This document shows, in pieces, positions 45,088-54,609 of a stretch of 64,000 nt of DNA (position 1 is its first letter; each line of letters begins with the position of its first letter). A program made the position numbers and the translations under genes. This DNA is from JAZKJD01 sp040384585 (GTDB lineage Bacteria > Pseudomonadota > Gammaproteobacteria > Diplorickettsiales > Diplorickettsiaceae): the NCBI GenBank assembly GCA_040384585.1, contig JAZKJD010000008.1:62001-126000 (forward strand), in the 5' to 3' direction. Under the pieces are notes generated by a model. The model was not told the origin of the DNA. It did no database searches and saw only the letters and a list, made by a program, of their open reading frames with translations.

Positions 45088-48000
45088 ATGCGGTTTACGG
45101 ATATTTTTATTCAGCGTCCAGTGCTAGCCACTGTGATTAGCTTGCTAATTCTTGTGCTAGGGATACGTTCATTGAGCTTACTGCAAGTTCGCCAATATCC
45201 TTTTACCGAAAACGCAGTTATCACGGTTTCTACCGTTTACACGGGTGCTGATCCAGCACTCGTTGCCGGGTTTATTACTACGCCTTTGGAAAATTCTATC
45301 GCACAAGCGCAAGGAATTGATTATCTAACATCGAGCAGTACACAAGGTAGTAGTTCTATTCAAGCAAATTTACGTCTTAATTATGACCCGAATAAGGCTC
45401 TAACGGAAATTAATACCAAAGTCAATGCAGTCATTAACCAGTTACCGACAGCGTCCCAGCAGCCTACATTAAGTATTGCTGTAGGGGAAACGATTGACTC
45501 GATGTACATTGGGTTTTATAGCCAGAAATTAGCGAGCAACAATATCACAGATTATCTGGTTCGAATTGTACAGCCTAAATTACAAGCGGTCGACGGCGTA
45601 CAGCAAGCGGAGATAATCGGCCAGCGACAATTCTCCCTACGTGCCTGGTTAGATCCGGCTAAATTGGCCTCTTATGGCATTACCGCCACTGATGTTGCAA
45701 CCGCATTAGCAAATAATGATTTTATTGCCGCAGTAGGGCGTACCAAAGGCGATATGATTACAGTCGATTTGACGATAGAAACCGGGTTGAATACGGTCGA
45801 TCAATTTAAAAATTTGATTGTCAAAGCACAGAACGGTGCGATTATTCGTTTAAAAGATGTCGCTAACGTGACATTAGGAGCACAAAATTATGACACGGTA
45901 GTGAAGTTTGATAATAAACCAGCCGTGTATATTGGAATCAAAGTGGCACCTACTGCCAACGTGCTTGCTGTGATTAAAAATATCAGAAAGGCATTCCCTG
46001 ATATTCAGCGACAATTACCTCAAGGATTAAAAGGACAAATTGTCTATGATGAAAGCCGATATATCAATAGTGCTATCAACGAAGTGATACGAAGTTTACT
46101 AGAAGCGTTATTGATTGTTACCGGCGTTATTTTTATTTTTCTAGGTTCCATACGTTCGGTTGTTATTCCCGTTATTGCCATGCCTCTTTCTTTGATAGGC
46201 AGTTTTCTTATCATGTTGTTATTGGGATATACGATTAATTTATTAACTTTATTAGCCCTTGTGTTAGCAATTGGTTTAGTCGTTGATGATGCCATTATTA
46301 TTGTGGAAAACATCCATAGACATATCGAGTCTGGAGAAACACCCTTTACAGCTGCAATAAAAGGGGCAAGAGAACTAGCGATCCCTATTATTTCAATTTC
46401 TGTTGTTTTAGTGGCGGTATATATACCGATTGGATTTATGGGAGGATTAACCGGTGCACTCTTTAGCGAATTTGCCTTTACCTTAGCAGGAGCGGTGGCA
46501 ATTTCAGCGATAATTGCCTTAACGTTGTCACCTATGATGTGCTCTAAATCTTTAAAATCAGCAAAAAATCACAATCATAGTTTTGTTGCCTTCATCGATC
46601 GTCAATTCAAAAAAGTACGAGATAGTTATGAGCGCGCTTTACACAGTTCATTAAATAATATTCGAGTGACTGGCGTATTCGCTATTATTATTTTGGCAAG
46701 TATTTATTTTTTATATGCAAGCGCTAAGACCGAATTAACGCCACAAGAAGATCAAGGAATCATCATTAGTTTATTAACGGCAGCGCCTAATGCAAGCTTA
46801 CAACAAACACTACTTTATTCGAATCAAGTATTTCAAATTTTCAAACAATTTCCAGAAACAGATCATGTTTTTCAATTAGCGGGTATCAATGGCTTGAATA
46901 CCAGTATTGGGGGCATGGTTTTAAAACCCTGGGATGAACGCAAGCGTACCACGAATCAAATTCAGCCTATATTGCAACATTTATTTGATCAAATAGCCGG
47001 TGCGCGGGTTGCCGCTTTTCAAAAACCATCATTGCCAGGTGGTGGTAGCGGTTTACCTGTACAGTTTGTTATTAAGACGACGGATAGCTACGACAAGTTG
47101 AATGAAGTTTCTCAAAATTTAATGGACAAAGCACATCAGAGTGGATTATTTGTTTATTTAGATACCGATCTGAAAATAGATAAAGCGCAAACTACGATTC
47201 AATTAGACCGTGATAAAGCGGCACTGTTGGGATTAACCATGGCAGATGTTGGCGATATGCTAGCATCGACATTAAGCGAGAACTATATTAATTATTTTGA
47301 TTTTTCTGGACGCTCTTATCAGGTCATACCCCAAGTGATGCGCGCTCAACGTGTAAATGCCGAGCAATTGCTTAATTATTATATAACCCTACCGAATAAT
47401 GGATTGACTATTCCTCTATCTACCATTGCCCGTTTAAAGACAAGCGTAGTACCCGAATCCATTAATCATTTTCAGCAGCTTAATTCAGCGACTATTTCAG
47501 CCATAGCTTTCCCTGGAATAACGATGGGTGATGCACTCACTGGCTTACAAAACATGGCGAAAAAAATATTTCCAGAAGGTTATAGCATGGATTACGCTGC
47601 ACAGTCTCGACAATATCAACAAGAGAGTAGTGCATTACTATTAACATTTTTCTTAGCGCTAATTATTATTTTCTTATGTTTAGCGGCTCAATTTGAAAGT
47701 TTCCGCGATCCCTTGATTATTCTTATTAGCGTGCCCATGTCGATTTGTGGCGCGCTTATTTTTATTAGCTTAGGAATCGGTGGGGCAAGCTTAAATATTT
47801 ATACCGAAGTTGGTTTAGTCACCTTAATTGGTTTAATCAGTAAACACGGTATTTTAATTGTACAATTTGCTAATGATATGCAGAAAGAAGGTTATGCCAA
47901 ACGTGAAGCGGTACAAATGGCAGCGGGCATTCGACTAAGGCCTATTCTAATGACGACTGCCTCTATGGTTTTAGGGGTTATCCCGTTGATATTAGCAACC

Positions 48001-48147
48001 GGAGCCGGAGCTATCAGTCGTTTTAATATTGGATTAGTGATTGCTACGGGTATTTCGATCGGCACGTTATTTACCTTATTTGTTGTACCTGCGATGTATT
48101 TATTTTTAGCGCAAGACCATCCGTTACATCATAAAGAAAAAGGATAG
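45088..48147 (+). CDS. RND multidrug efflux permease (HAE-1 family)
   Basis: The proton-driven inner-membrane pump of the tripartite system, 1019 residues with 12 helices and two large periplasmic loops. The start MRFTDIFIQRPVLATVIS is typical. Helix 4 carries the proton-relay pair in LAIGLVVDDAIIIVENIHRH (about 395-414), and helix 10 the matching Lys in GLISKHGILIVQFAND. It resembles the MexQ/OqxB/VexD-like branch. Typical substrates are drugs, dyes and detergents; the actual range is unknown. The final eight residues are basic. Confidence 0.95.
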   Translation: MRFTDIFIQRPVLATVISLLILVLGIRSLSLLQVRQYPFTENAVITVSTVYTGADPALVAGFITTPLENSIAQAQGIDYLTSSSTQGSSSIQANLRLNYDPNKALTEINTKVNAVINQLPTASQQPTLSIAVGETIDSMYIGFYSQKLASNNITDYLVRIVQPKLQAVDGVQQAEIIGQRQFSLRAWLDPAKLASYGITATDVATALANNDFIAAVGRTKGDMITVDLTIETGLNTVDQFKNLIVKAQNGAIIRLKDVANVTLGAQNYDTVVKFDNKPAVYIGIKVAPTANVLAVIKNIRKAFPDIQRQLPQGLKGQIVYDESRYINSAINEVIRSLLEALLIVTGVIFIFLGSIRSVVIPVIAMPLSLIGSFLIMLLLGYTINLLTLLALVLAIGLVVDDAIIIVENIHRHIESGETPFTAAIKGARELAIPIISISVVLVAVYIPIGFMGGLTGALFSEFAFTLAGAVAISAIIALTLSPMMCSKSLKSAKNHNHSFVAFIDRQFKKVRDSYERALHSSLNNIRVTGVFAIIILASIYFLYASAKTELTPQEDQGIIISLLTAAPNASLQQTLLYSNQVFQIFKQFPETDHVFQLAGINGLNTSIGGMVLKPWDERKRTTNQIQPILQHLFDQIAGARVAAFQKPSLPGGGSGLPVQFVIKTTDSYDKLNEVSQNLMDKAHQSGLFVYLDTDLKIDKAQTTIQLDRDKAALLGLTMADVGDMLASTLSENYINYFDFSGRSYQVIPQVMRAQRVNAEQLLNYYITLPNNGLTIPLSTIARLKTSVVPESINHFQQLNSATISAIAFPGITMGDALTGLQNMAKKIFPEGYSMDYAAQSRQYQQESSALLLTFFLALIIIFLCLAAQFESFRDPLIILISVPMSICGALIFISLGIGGASLNIYTEVGLVTLIGLISKHGILIVQFANDMQKEGYAKREAVQMAAGIRLRPILMTTASMVLGVIPLILATGAGAISRFNIGLVIATGISIGTLFTLFVVPAMYLFLAQDHPLHHKEKG

Positions 48148-48153
48148 CACCCT

Positions 48154-48759
48154 TTAGAATCTAAAGGCAAACAGGGAATGCGAGTGATTTGGCTTAGGTT
48201 TAGATTTAGGCTTTTGCGATACGGAATTGCCTCTTAACACTTCAGAAACCTCTCTACGCCGTTGCCAATTTTCCATATAGTGTTTTGCAAGCGCAGTATC
48301 TTGGATAATCAGTAAATTTTCAGCATTGCTGTTTTGTGCGGCCTTGGTAAAATTAAATGAGCCAGTAATCACTTCTTTTCCGTCGATAATCATGACCTTA
48401 TTATGGGCAATTGCCGGTTTATAGTCGATCCACACAGGAATGTGTTGGTTTAATAAAAAACGCGAAGCGCTATATCTTTGCGACTTCTGGCTTTTATCTA
48501 GAATTACACTTACAGCAACACCACGATTTTTTGCGATAATAAGATGTTTTGCAATTGGCTCTGAGGTAAAACTGTAGGCTTGTACAAAAATAGATTTTTT
48601 TGCTGAATCTAAGGCATTTGTAATTTGCGTTGTGCAATCTTGGCCAGGGGTGAAACAAACTTGTATACGAGGACATGCCGAAGAATCATTGTACGCTTGG
48701 CTTTCTATCGTGTAGAGCGAAGCGAGTAACAAAAATCCAAACAATAATGATCTTATCAT
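48154..48759 (-). CDS. Secreted phospholipase D-superfamily nuclease-like protein
   Basis: A 201-residue protein with a signal peptide (MIRSLLFGFLLLASLYTIESQA) and one HKD active-site motif, IAHNKVMIIDGKEVITGSFN (about 117-136). One HKD copy and this length match the Nuc/Pld endonuclease subfamily, which works as a dimer and lies in the periplasm or is secreted. The C-terminal tail is Lys/Pro-rich. It converges on the RND pump gene, and CCTTTAGA-A-TCTAAAGG at 48151-48167 sits at the junction of their ends. Confidence 0.88.
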   Translation of the reverse strand: MIRSLLFGFLLLASLYTIESQAYNDSSACPRIQVCFTPGQDCTTQITNALDSAKKSIFVQAYSFTSEPIAKHLIIAKNRGVAVSVILDKSQKSQRYSASRFLLNQHIPVWIDYKPAIAHNKVMIIDGKEVITGSFNFTKAAQNSNAENLLIIQDTALAKHYMENWQRRREVSEVLRGNSVSQKPKSKPKPNHSHSLFAFRF

Positions 48760-48777
48760 GAGTAAAGTACCCTTATT

Positions 48778-49314
48778 TTAGAAAAAAAACTTATACGTAG
48801 CAATGCCCGCAGTGACTGTAAACACGGCATTTAACAGACCCCAAACCAATCCCAAACGGACCCCTTGTCTGAAAGCAGCAAAGGAAAAAAGTGTTAGACA
48901 GACTCCACCCAAAAAATAAATTAAGGGATGAGTTATTGCATAGCCAATTCCTAAAAAAATAAGCCCTAAACAGCCTAATCGATTTAAAGGGTTGTGTAAC
49001 TTTCCTGTTTTTATAAAATAAACAATCACTATAATGCTCAAACAAATAGGGACTAACGCTTTATAAAAAGAGGTAAGCGGTGCAAAAGCAATCAGTGTTC
49101 CTGAACTAATTATAAGCTGTAGTAAAGTAAAAAATAGTTGACGTTCTAATATTGCAGAAAGTAGTAAAAAGAGACCACCCGTTAAGTAACATAATTTTTG
49201 AGGTTGTAGTGGTGTTATCAGTGTGCCGGCAATAATGATTAGCATGCCTATTATGGCTAAGCCAATATTGACTTGATGATTGCCGATAGGAGTAGCTGAT
49301 ATTTTGCTGTTCAT
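48778..49314 (-). CDS. Hypothetical membrane protein, 178 residues
   Basis: Six hydrophobic segments, including IGLAIIGMLIIIAGTLITPL (about 15-34), LLLSAILERQLFFTLLQLII and LGLVWGLLNAVFTVTAGIA. No family is recognised. The start at 49314 (MNSKISA, preceded by AAGGG) is preferred over the longer frame beginning at 49410, which would run into gmk. It is 16 bases downstream of gmk on the same strand and probably cotranscribed. Confidence 0.75.
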   Translation of the reverse strand: MNSKISATPIGNHQVNIGLAIIGMLIIIAGTLITPLQPQKLCYLTGGLFLLLSAILERQLFFTLLQLIISSGTLIAFAPLTSFYKALVPICLSIIVIVYFIKTGKLHNPLNRLGCLGLIFLGIGYAITHPLIYFLGGVCLTLFSFAAFRQGVRLGLVWGLLNAVFTVTAGIATYKFFF

Positions 49315-49330
49315 AGTAATAGAGCTACCC

Positions 49331-49945
49331 TTATAACAGAGTTTCCAGTAATGGAGCCAGTTCGTGTTTTTGCACACTGCTGCGCAGATGACGTACTCTG
49401 AGAATGGCATTTAAATCGGCCAGTGCATTGGAAAAATTTTCATTGAGAATTAAATAATCATAGTCGTCATAATGCGTTAATTCTGCTTTTGCATCCTTCA
49501 TACGATTTTTAATGACAGTTTCTTCATCTTGGGCTCTCAGTCGTAGTCTTTTTTCCAATATTTCCCAGGAAGGTGGGATAATAAATATCCCAATGGATTC
49601 TGGCATTTTTTCTCTAATTTGTTGAGCGCCTTGCCAATCAATTTCTAAAATAATATCGATTCCAGCTTCTATTTTTTTTGTGACCCACCCAAGTGATGTC
49701 CCGTAATAGTGGCCAAAAACGGTAGCATATTCTAGGAAAGCCTGTTCTTGAATAAGGCGTTTGAAGGCTTTTTCATCAATGAAATGATAATCTATTTCTT
49801 CTTTTTCTCCTGGTCTTGGTGCGCGTGTTGTATAGGAAATAGAGGCTTCCAGATTGGATACGGACTCTAATAGTGCATTAACTAAACTGGTTTTACCGCC
49901 ACCGGAAGGGGCTGAGATAATATAAAGTGTACCGGGAATTTTCAT
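49331..49945 (-). CDS. gmk: Guanylate kinase
   Basis: Phosphorylates GMP to GDP using ATP. The 204 residues start with the P-loop ISAPSGGGKTSLVNALL (about 9-25). They contain the GMP-binding segment SYTTRAPRPGEKEEIDYHFI (about 37-56) and the lid RLRLRAQDEETVIKNRM. The yicC gene lies three bases upstream in the same direction, a common pairing. Confidence 0.95.
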   Translation of the reverse strand: MKIPGTLYIISAPSGGGKTSLVNALLESVSNLEASISYTTRAPRPGEKEEIDYHFIDEKAFKRLIQEQAFLEYATVFGHYYGTSLGWVTKKIEAGIDIILEIDWQGAQQIREKMPESIGIFIIPPSWEILEKRLRLRAQDEETVIKNRMKDAKAELTHYDDYDYLILNENFSNALADLNAILRVRHLRSSVQKHELAPLLETLL

Positions 49946-49948
49946 AAA

Positions 49949-50815
49949 TTACTCGACGTTTTGCACTTGTTCACGTATCTCTTCGATCAAAACTTTCATA
50001 TTGACTGCCATTAAACTAAGATTCGCATTAAGTGATTTAGACGTTAAGGTATTGGTTTCACGATTCAGCTCTTGTAGCAAAAAATCAAGTTGTTTGCCTT
50101 GCGCCTGCTCTTTTTTAAGCAGCTTTTTAAACTCGTTAAGATGGATCTGCAAACGATCGAGTTCTTCTGCAACATCCATTTTTTGGGTGCATAATAGCAT
50201 CTCTTGCTCTAAACGGTTAGGGTCTAAGGTTGCTTTGAGTTCAGACAATCTTGCAAGAATTTTCTCGCGTTGCAGTGAAAGAATATGAGGCAATTGTGCT
50301 TTTATACTATCTATAAGCGCTTGAAGGTCGGTTACGCGTTTGTCGATCAGATCAAAAATGGCTTTTCCTTCTTTTCTGCGTGCTAAACATAGTTCAACGA
50401 GAGTTTCTGAAAAGAGAGTGATTAAATCAGGTTCTAGCGATGCATAAGCGATGTCAGGAAGCTTTAATAGACGAGGCCAGCGTAATAATTCGCTGGGATT
50501 GAGTGGGTGATGGGATTGCGCCAAGCTTGCTACTTTTGCATAGGCTTGGATAATGGAGTTTGCTAGAACTACGTCGATTTCGATGGGGGCTGCCTTACTA
50601 GCAGGAGGATTGTAACGCAATCTAACATCCACTCTGCCTCGTCGTATATGTTTGCTTAGCTGTTTGCGAATCAAGGGTTCTAAGTAGCTTAATGGCTCGG
50701 GTAAAGAGAAGCCTATCTCTAAGTAGCGATGGTTGACGCTGCGCAACTCCCAAGTTGCATCGCCCCAATCGGCTTGTTTTTTTTTTCTGGCAAAGGCCGT
50801 CATGCTACAGGTCAT
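49949..50815 (-). CDS. yicC: YicC-family endoribonuclease
   Basis: A 288-residue YicC protein. The family signature is present at the N-terminus, MTAFARKKKQADWGDATWEL (about 5-24) and VNHRYLEIGFSLPEPL. The C-terminal DUF1732 domain has EELDRLQIHLNEFKKLL and GKQLDFLLQELNRETNTLTS. E. coli YicC is reported to be an endoribonuclease that affects small-RNA stability. It sits directly before gmk. Confidence 0.93.
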   Translation of the reverse strand: MTCSMTAFARKKKQADWGDATWELRSVNHRYLEIGFSLPEPLSYLEPLIRKQLSKHIRRGRVDVRLRYNPPASKAAPIEIDVVLANSIIQAYAKVASLAQSHHPLNPSELLRWPRLLKLPDIAYASLEPDLITLFSETLVELCLARRKEGKAIFDLIDKRVTDLQALIDSIKAQLPHILSLQREKILARLSELKATLDPNRLEQEMLLCTQKMDVAEELDRLQIHLNEFKKLLKKEQAQGKQLDFLLQELNRETNTLTSKSLNANLSLMAVNMKVLIEEIREQVQNVE

Positions 50816-50863
50816 GCTAATATATCTTGTGTACTGGCTTCAAGGCACCCATTCTAATTGCTC

Positions 50864-51010
50864 TTAGGGTGTGTTGGCAATTGCACGATGATGGCGAAAA
50901 AGAGTTCTTTTTCTGCGTTTCGTTACTCACGTACGCTGTGTATGCTCCGTTTTGATACTCAAAAAACAACTTTTTTTGTTCATCCTAGCACAATTGTCAA
51001 CACACCCTAA
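50864..51010. repeat. Family I palindromic element, copy C
   Basis: The terminal arms TTAGGGTGTGTTGGCAATTG and CAATTGTCAACACACCCTAA are nearly perfect inverted repeats. Inner arms include GATGATGGCGAAAAAGAG and CTTTTTTTGTTCATC. The apex has TACTCACGTACGCTGTGTATGCTCCG. It fills the divergent space between yicC and rph. Confidence 0.85.
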
Positions 51011-51043
51011 AATAAAATCTAGTTTTTATTAGGAAAAATAATT

Positions 51044-51766
51044 ATGCGTTCTACTGCACGTTCGGTTGATGAACTTCGACCTGTTCATATTACTCGCCAC
51101 TATATTCAATATCCAGAAGGTTCTGTGTTAATTGAGTTTGGTAACACCAAAGTGATATGCAATGCCAGTGTCATAGCGGAAGTTCCGAAGTTTTTAAAAA
51201 ATTCAGGTCAGGGATGGATTACTGCTGAATATGGTATGTTGCCGCGTTCAACACATTCGCGTATGGATAGAGAGGCGAGTCGTGGCAAGCAAACAGGGCG
51301 TACCTTAGAAATTCAGCGTTTGATTGGCCGGGCTTTGCGCACAAGTGTGGATTTAAAACAATTAGGAGAAAATACTATTTTATTGGATTGTGATGTGATT
51401 CAGGCAGACGGTGGTACGCGTACAGCGGCGATTACCGGTGCTTGTGTCGCTTTGGTTGATGCATTCGCTGAAATGAAAAAAAAGGGTGAGATCCAGCAAA
51501 ACCCCTTACGTTTTCTTGTTGCTGCAGTTTCTGTGGGAATTTACCAAGGCAAACCTATTTTAGATTTAGATTATGCAGAAGATTCTAAGGCTGACACCGA
51601 TATGAATGTGATAATGACGGAGAAAGGAGGCTTCATTGAATTTCAAGCCACAGCAGAGAAAAAAGCCTTTTCAAAAAAAGAATTTGATCAGTTGTTGCGT
51701 TTAGGAGAATCTGGAATCAATCAGCTATTCAATAAACAGCGAGAAAGTTTAGGGATATCACTGTAG
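51044..51766 (+). CDS. rph: Ribonuclease PH
   Basis: Phosphorolytic 3'-5' exoribonuclease that trims tRNA precursors. The 240 residues carry [20 protein letters not shown] (about 68-87), the core [20 protein letters not shown] (about 106-125) with phosphate-binding residues, and [19 protein letters not shown] (about 177-195). The length is standard and no frameshift is present, unlike rph of E. coli K-12. It is divergent from yicC-gmk. Confidence 0.96.
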   Translation: MRSTARSVDELRPVHITRHYIQYPEGSVLIEFGNTKVICNASVIAEVPKFLKNSGQGWITAEYGMLPRSTHSRMDREASRGKQTGRTLEIQRLIGRALRTSVDLKQLGENTILLDCDVIQADGGTRTAAITGACVALVDAFAEMKKKGEIQQNPLRFLVAAVSVGIYQGKPILDLDYAEDSKADTDMNVIMTEKGGFIEFQATAEKKAFSKKEFDQLLRLGESGINQLFNKQRESLGISL

Positions 51767-51814
51767 CTGAAACTGTTTATTTTTAATTCAATCGTGGCGG
51801 CTATAGCATTTATT

Positions 51815-51940
51815 ATAGGTTCTGTCTCTAAAGGTGTTTACAGCGCGTGGTCCTGCCAAAGGGGAACTTCCTTTTTGTAATGTCTTACAGACATAAAAAA
51901 GTAAGCACCCCTTTGTCACCCCTCGCTGTCTGAATCTAGG
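51815..51940. repeat. Family II-like nested palindromic element, copy d
   Basis: The outer ends ATAGGTTCTGTC and GTCTGAATCTAGG are imperfect inverted repeats. Inside, GGTCCTGCCAAAGGGG and CCCCTTTGTCACCCC surround ACTTCCTTTTTGTAATGTCTTAC-AGACATAAAAAAGT. This hairpin replaces the TTTTTGTGGCGAAAGCCAGCAAAAAA centre of other family II copies but keeps the pairing. Confidence 0.6.
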
Positions 51941-51954
51941 TATTAAAGGTTATA

Positions 51955-52103
51955 TAGGGTGTGTCGTCATTTAGCGAGGATGAGCCAGAAAGCGTGGTTT
52001 TTCGAGTATCGTAACGGAGCATACTTGCGGGTATGTGAGTCAACGAAACGCAGAAAATAGGACGGTTTATGACCATCATCGTGCCAAATGACGGCACACC
52101 CTA
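51955..52103. repeat. Family I palindromic element, copy D
   Basis: The terminal arms TAGGGTGTGTCGTCATTTAGC and GCCAAATGACGGCACACCCTA pair. The apex GAGTATCGTAACGGAGCATAC, then GTATGTGAGT, is the copy C apex in reverse orientation. With copy d of family II it fills the 379-base gap between rph and the permease at 52146. Confidence 0.85.
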
Positions 52104-52145
52104 ATTAAAGAGGAACTAAGCCAACTAATTTAGTCGGAGATTAAA

Positions 52146-53708
52146 TTGTTAAAACGTGATATTTCTACTACGAATGTATTAATCGCTGCAGCGGGAGGAA
52201 TGATTGGTTCGGGCTGGTTGTTTACACCTTTTATTGGGGCGCAAATGGCCGGTCCTAATGCCTTGGTAAGTTGGATTATTGCAGCAATTTTTATGCTATT
52301 TATTGCTTTGCCGCTCTGCGAGCTAGGAGCCATGCTTCCGCTATCTGGAGGAATGTCCAATTATCCCACTTTCACACATGGTAGAGAAGTCGGTTTTTTA
52401 TTTTCCTGGGTAGCGTGGTTATCCTATGTGGTGATGACACCGATTGAAATCCAGGCCATTTTGCAATACAGCAGTCATTTTTTTCCTATATTGCTAGTTA
52501 AAGAAGCAACTTATTTTAAGCTATCGCATACAGGTTACGTTGTCGCCATAGCCATTATGTTTGGGATTGTCTTGCTCAATACCTATGGTATTAAGTTTCT
52601 TGCCGAATGTAATAAATATGCCAGTATTGTGAAGTTTATTCTCCCTTCTATTGCGATTGCATCATTAATGCATACGGCCACTTCATTTGAGAACATCCGT
52701 TTTAATTTAGTTAGTGGGGAAAGTTGGATGCACATATTTTCGGCCTTATCGGCAGGCGGTATTGCTTTTGCTTTTACCGGTTTTCAGAACGGATTGATGT
52801 TGGCTGGGGAGGTTAAGGACCCACAAAAGAGTATTCCTATCGTGATGTTAGGAGCAATATTGATAGGATTTATTCTATATTTCATGTTGCAACTTAGCTT
52901 CTTGATGGCTATTCCAAAAATCTATCTTCAGCATGGCTGGCAGCAGCTTGCTTTCCCAGGAGATAGTGGCCCCTTAGTGGGTTTAGCACTTGTGTTAGGA
53001 CTCAGTGTTGTTGCAGTTTTATTGCTATTTGACGCTGCTTTTTCGCCTTTAGGTACTACACTTGTTTATACGGCGGCAACTTCACGTATTTTATATGGAA
53101 TGGCACTTAATAACTATTTACCATCCATCTTTTTAAAATTAAATCGTCACCAAATTCCTTATATTACTTTGTATGCTAACTTTCTGGTAGGTGCATTATC
53201 ATTTCTGCCTTTTCCTGGCTGGCAAAAAATGGTGGCATTCTTAGCGTCGGCTAGCATTTTTTCTTATGGAATTGGACCCATTTGCTTATTAGCATTACGT
53301 AAGCTGCGGTCTAGGCAACATCGGCCCTTTACACTTGCCGGAAGCTTAATTTTTTGCCATATCGCCTTTTATGTTTGCAATTTAATGCTTTATTGGTGTG
53401 GATTTGTGGTGATTTGGAAACTCTATGCAGCTATCCTTGTTGGCCTTATTCTTTATTTGATTTACCAACGGCGTTATTATTTTTCGAATAGTTATAGCCT
53501 ATATTGGTTTTTTTCATATATAACGCTTTTACTGATATTTTCTTATTTGGGGCCTTTTGGTGGCATTAGTCTATTAAAATTTCCTTTTGATATGTTACTT
53601 ATTTTCCCCTTTAGTTTTTTGATGCTTTATTTATCGCAGCGTTGTTTAGTCAGTAATGAAGCGGAACAGGAATCATTTGAATTAATGAACAAACAGCTTC
53701 AGGAGTAA
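52146..53708 (+). CDS. APC-family amino-acid permease
   Basis: A 520-residue transporter with 12-14 helices. The first helix contains AAAGGMIGSGWLFTPFIGAQ (about 13-32), where the usual GSGIF loop reads GSGWL. Then come LCELGAMLPLSGGMSNYP (about 58-75) and AFAFTGFQNGLMLAGEVKDP (about 216-235). The start is a TTG with GGAG six bases before it. Similar to permeases common in Legionella and Coxiella; substrate unknown. It converges on murB with a three-base gap. Confidence 0.88.
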   Translation: MLKRDISTTNVLIAAAGGMIGSGWLFTPFIGAQMAGPNALVSWIIAAIFMLFIALPLCELGAMLPLSGGMSNYPTFTHGREVGFLFSWVAWLSYVVMTPIEIQAILQYSSHFFPILLVKEATYFKLSHTGYVVAIAIMFGIVLLNTYGIKFLAECNKYASIVKFILPSIAIASLMHTATSFENIRFNLVSGESWMHIFSALSAGGIAFAFTGFQNGLMLAGEVKDPQKSIPIVMLGAILIGFILYFMLQLSFLMAIPKIYLQHGWQQLAFPGDSGPLVGLALVLGLSVVAVLLLFDAAFSPLGTTLVYTAATSRILYGMALNNYLPSIFLKLNRHQIPYITLYANFLVGALSFLPFPGWQKMVAFLASASIFSYGIGPICLLALRKLRSRQHRPFTLAGSLIFCHIAFYVCNLMLYWCGFVVIWKLYAAILVGLILYLIYQRRYYFSNSYSLYWFFSYITLLLIFSYLGPFGGISLLKFPFDMLLIFPFSFLMLYLSQRCLVSNEAEQESFELMNKQLQE

Positions 53709-53711
53709 ACT

Positions 53712-54602
53712 TCATGTGTTGTCTAGCTTTTTCCCTATAATATGAACTTCGCGTATGAGTTGAATATGATGTGTTTTGAAAACGACTTCACTAATTTTTC
53801 CTATTAATGTTTCGATATCCGCGGCAGTTGCATGGCCATCATTCACAATAAAATTGGCATGTTTCGTGGAGACTGACGCCCCACCTATTTTAAAACCCTT
53901 TAATCCACTGCTTTCGATGAGGCGGGCGGCATAGCCATCGCTTGGATTACGAAACACAGAGCCGCAGCTAGGTTCATTGGTCGGTTGTGTAGCAGCACGA
54001 TGGGCTAATACGGATCGGATTTTTTCTAAAGCTATTTCTTTACTGCTTGGTTTTAGCTGAAAATGGGCGGCCAAATAGTATTCATTAGGAAAAATGCTGA
54101 TACTGCGATAAGCAATCTGATATTCACTAGGTAAACGAATTTTTTTTTCGCCACGACGATTGACTGTTTCTACCGCTTTAATGATATTCCAGGTTTCCAT
54201 CCCATTGCATCCGGCATTCATTACTAATGCGCCACCAATCGTCCCCGGAATACCTGCTAAAAATTCGGCACCACTTAAATTTTTTCTTGCCGAAAACCGT
54301 GCGAAGACAGGAGAGGCAACACCGACTTCAGCACGTATTGTTGTAGAGTCCAGTAACTCTAATTTACAAAGGCCACCTTGCGTAATAACGACGGTACCGT
54401 TAATGCCACCATCACGTACTAGGGTGTTACTTCCTAAACCTAAAAAAAGTAGTGGTTCCTCTGAGGGTAATTGCTTAATGAAATGAATTAAATCATCACT
54501 ATCTTTAGGTTCATAGAGATGTTGTGCAGGCCCACCGACTCGCCAAGAAGTATATTTTGTAAGCGAGACGTTTTCTAGTAAGTGGCCACGCAAATCCTTC
54601 AT
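53712..54602 (-). CDS. murB: UDP-N-acetylenolpyruvoylglucosamine reductase
   Basis: FAD enzyme that makes UDP-MurNAc. The 296 residues have TSWRVGGPAQHLYEP (about 18-32), AGIPGTIGGALVMNAGCNGM (about 115-134) and NEPSCGSVFRNPSDGYAARL (about 211-230) with the catalytic Ser. The short C-terminus ends with IQLIREVHIIG, holding the catalytic Glu. It is the last gene of the mur cluster seen here; ddl, ftsQ, ftsA and ftsZ are absent downstream. Confidence 0.95.
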   Translation of the reverse strand: MKDLRGHLLENVSLTKYTSWRVGGPAQHLYEPKDSDDLIHFIKQLPSEEPLLFLGLGSNTLVRDGGINGTVVITQGGLCKLELLDSTTIRAEVGVASPVFARFSARKNLSGAEFLAGIPGTIGGALVMNAGCNGMETWNIIKAVETVNRRGEKKIRLPSEYQIAYRSISIFPNEYYLAAHFQLKPSSKEIALEKIRSVLAHRAATQPTNEPSCGSVFRNPSDGYAARLIESSGLKGFKIGGASVSTKHANFIVNDGHATAADIETLIGKISEVVFKTHHIQLIREVHIIGKKLDNT

Positions 54603-54609
54603 TATTTAA

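Noticed and set aside
48151..48167. CCTTTAGA-A-TCTAAAGG palindrome between convergent genes as an intrinsic terminator
   Set aside because: The loop is only one base, no T tract follows on either strand, and the element overlaps a stop codon, so the call is too weak.
51044..51766. Possible frameshift in rph as in E. coli K-12
   Set aside because: The frame is intact to a normal stop at 240 codons.
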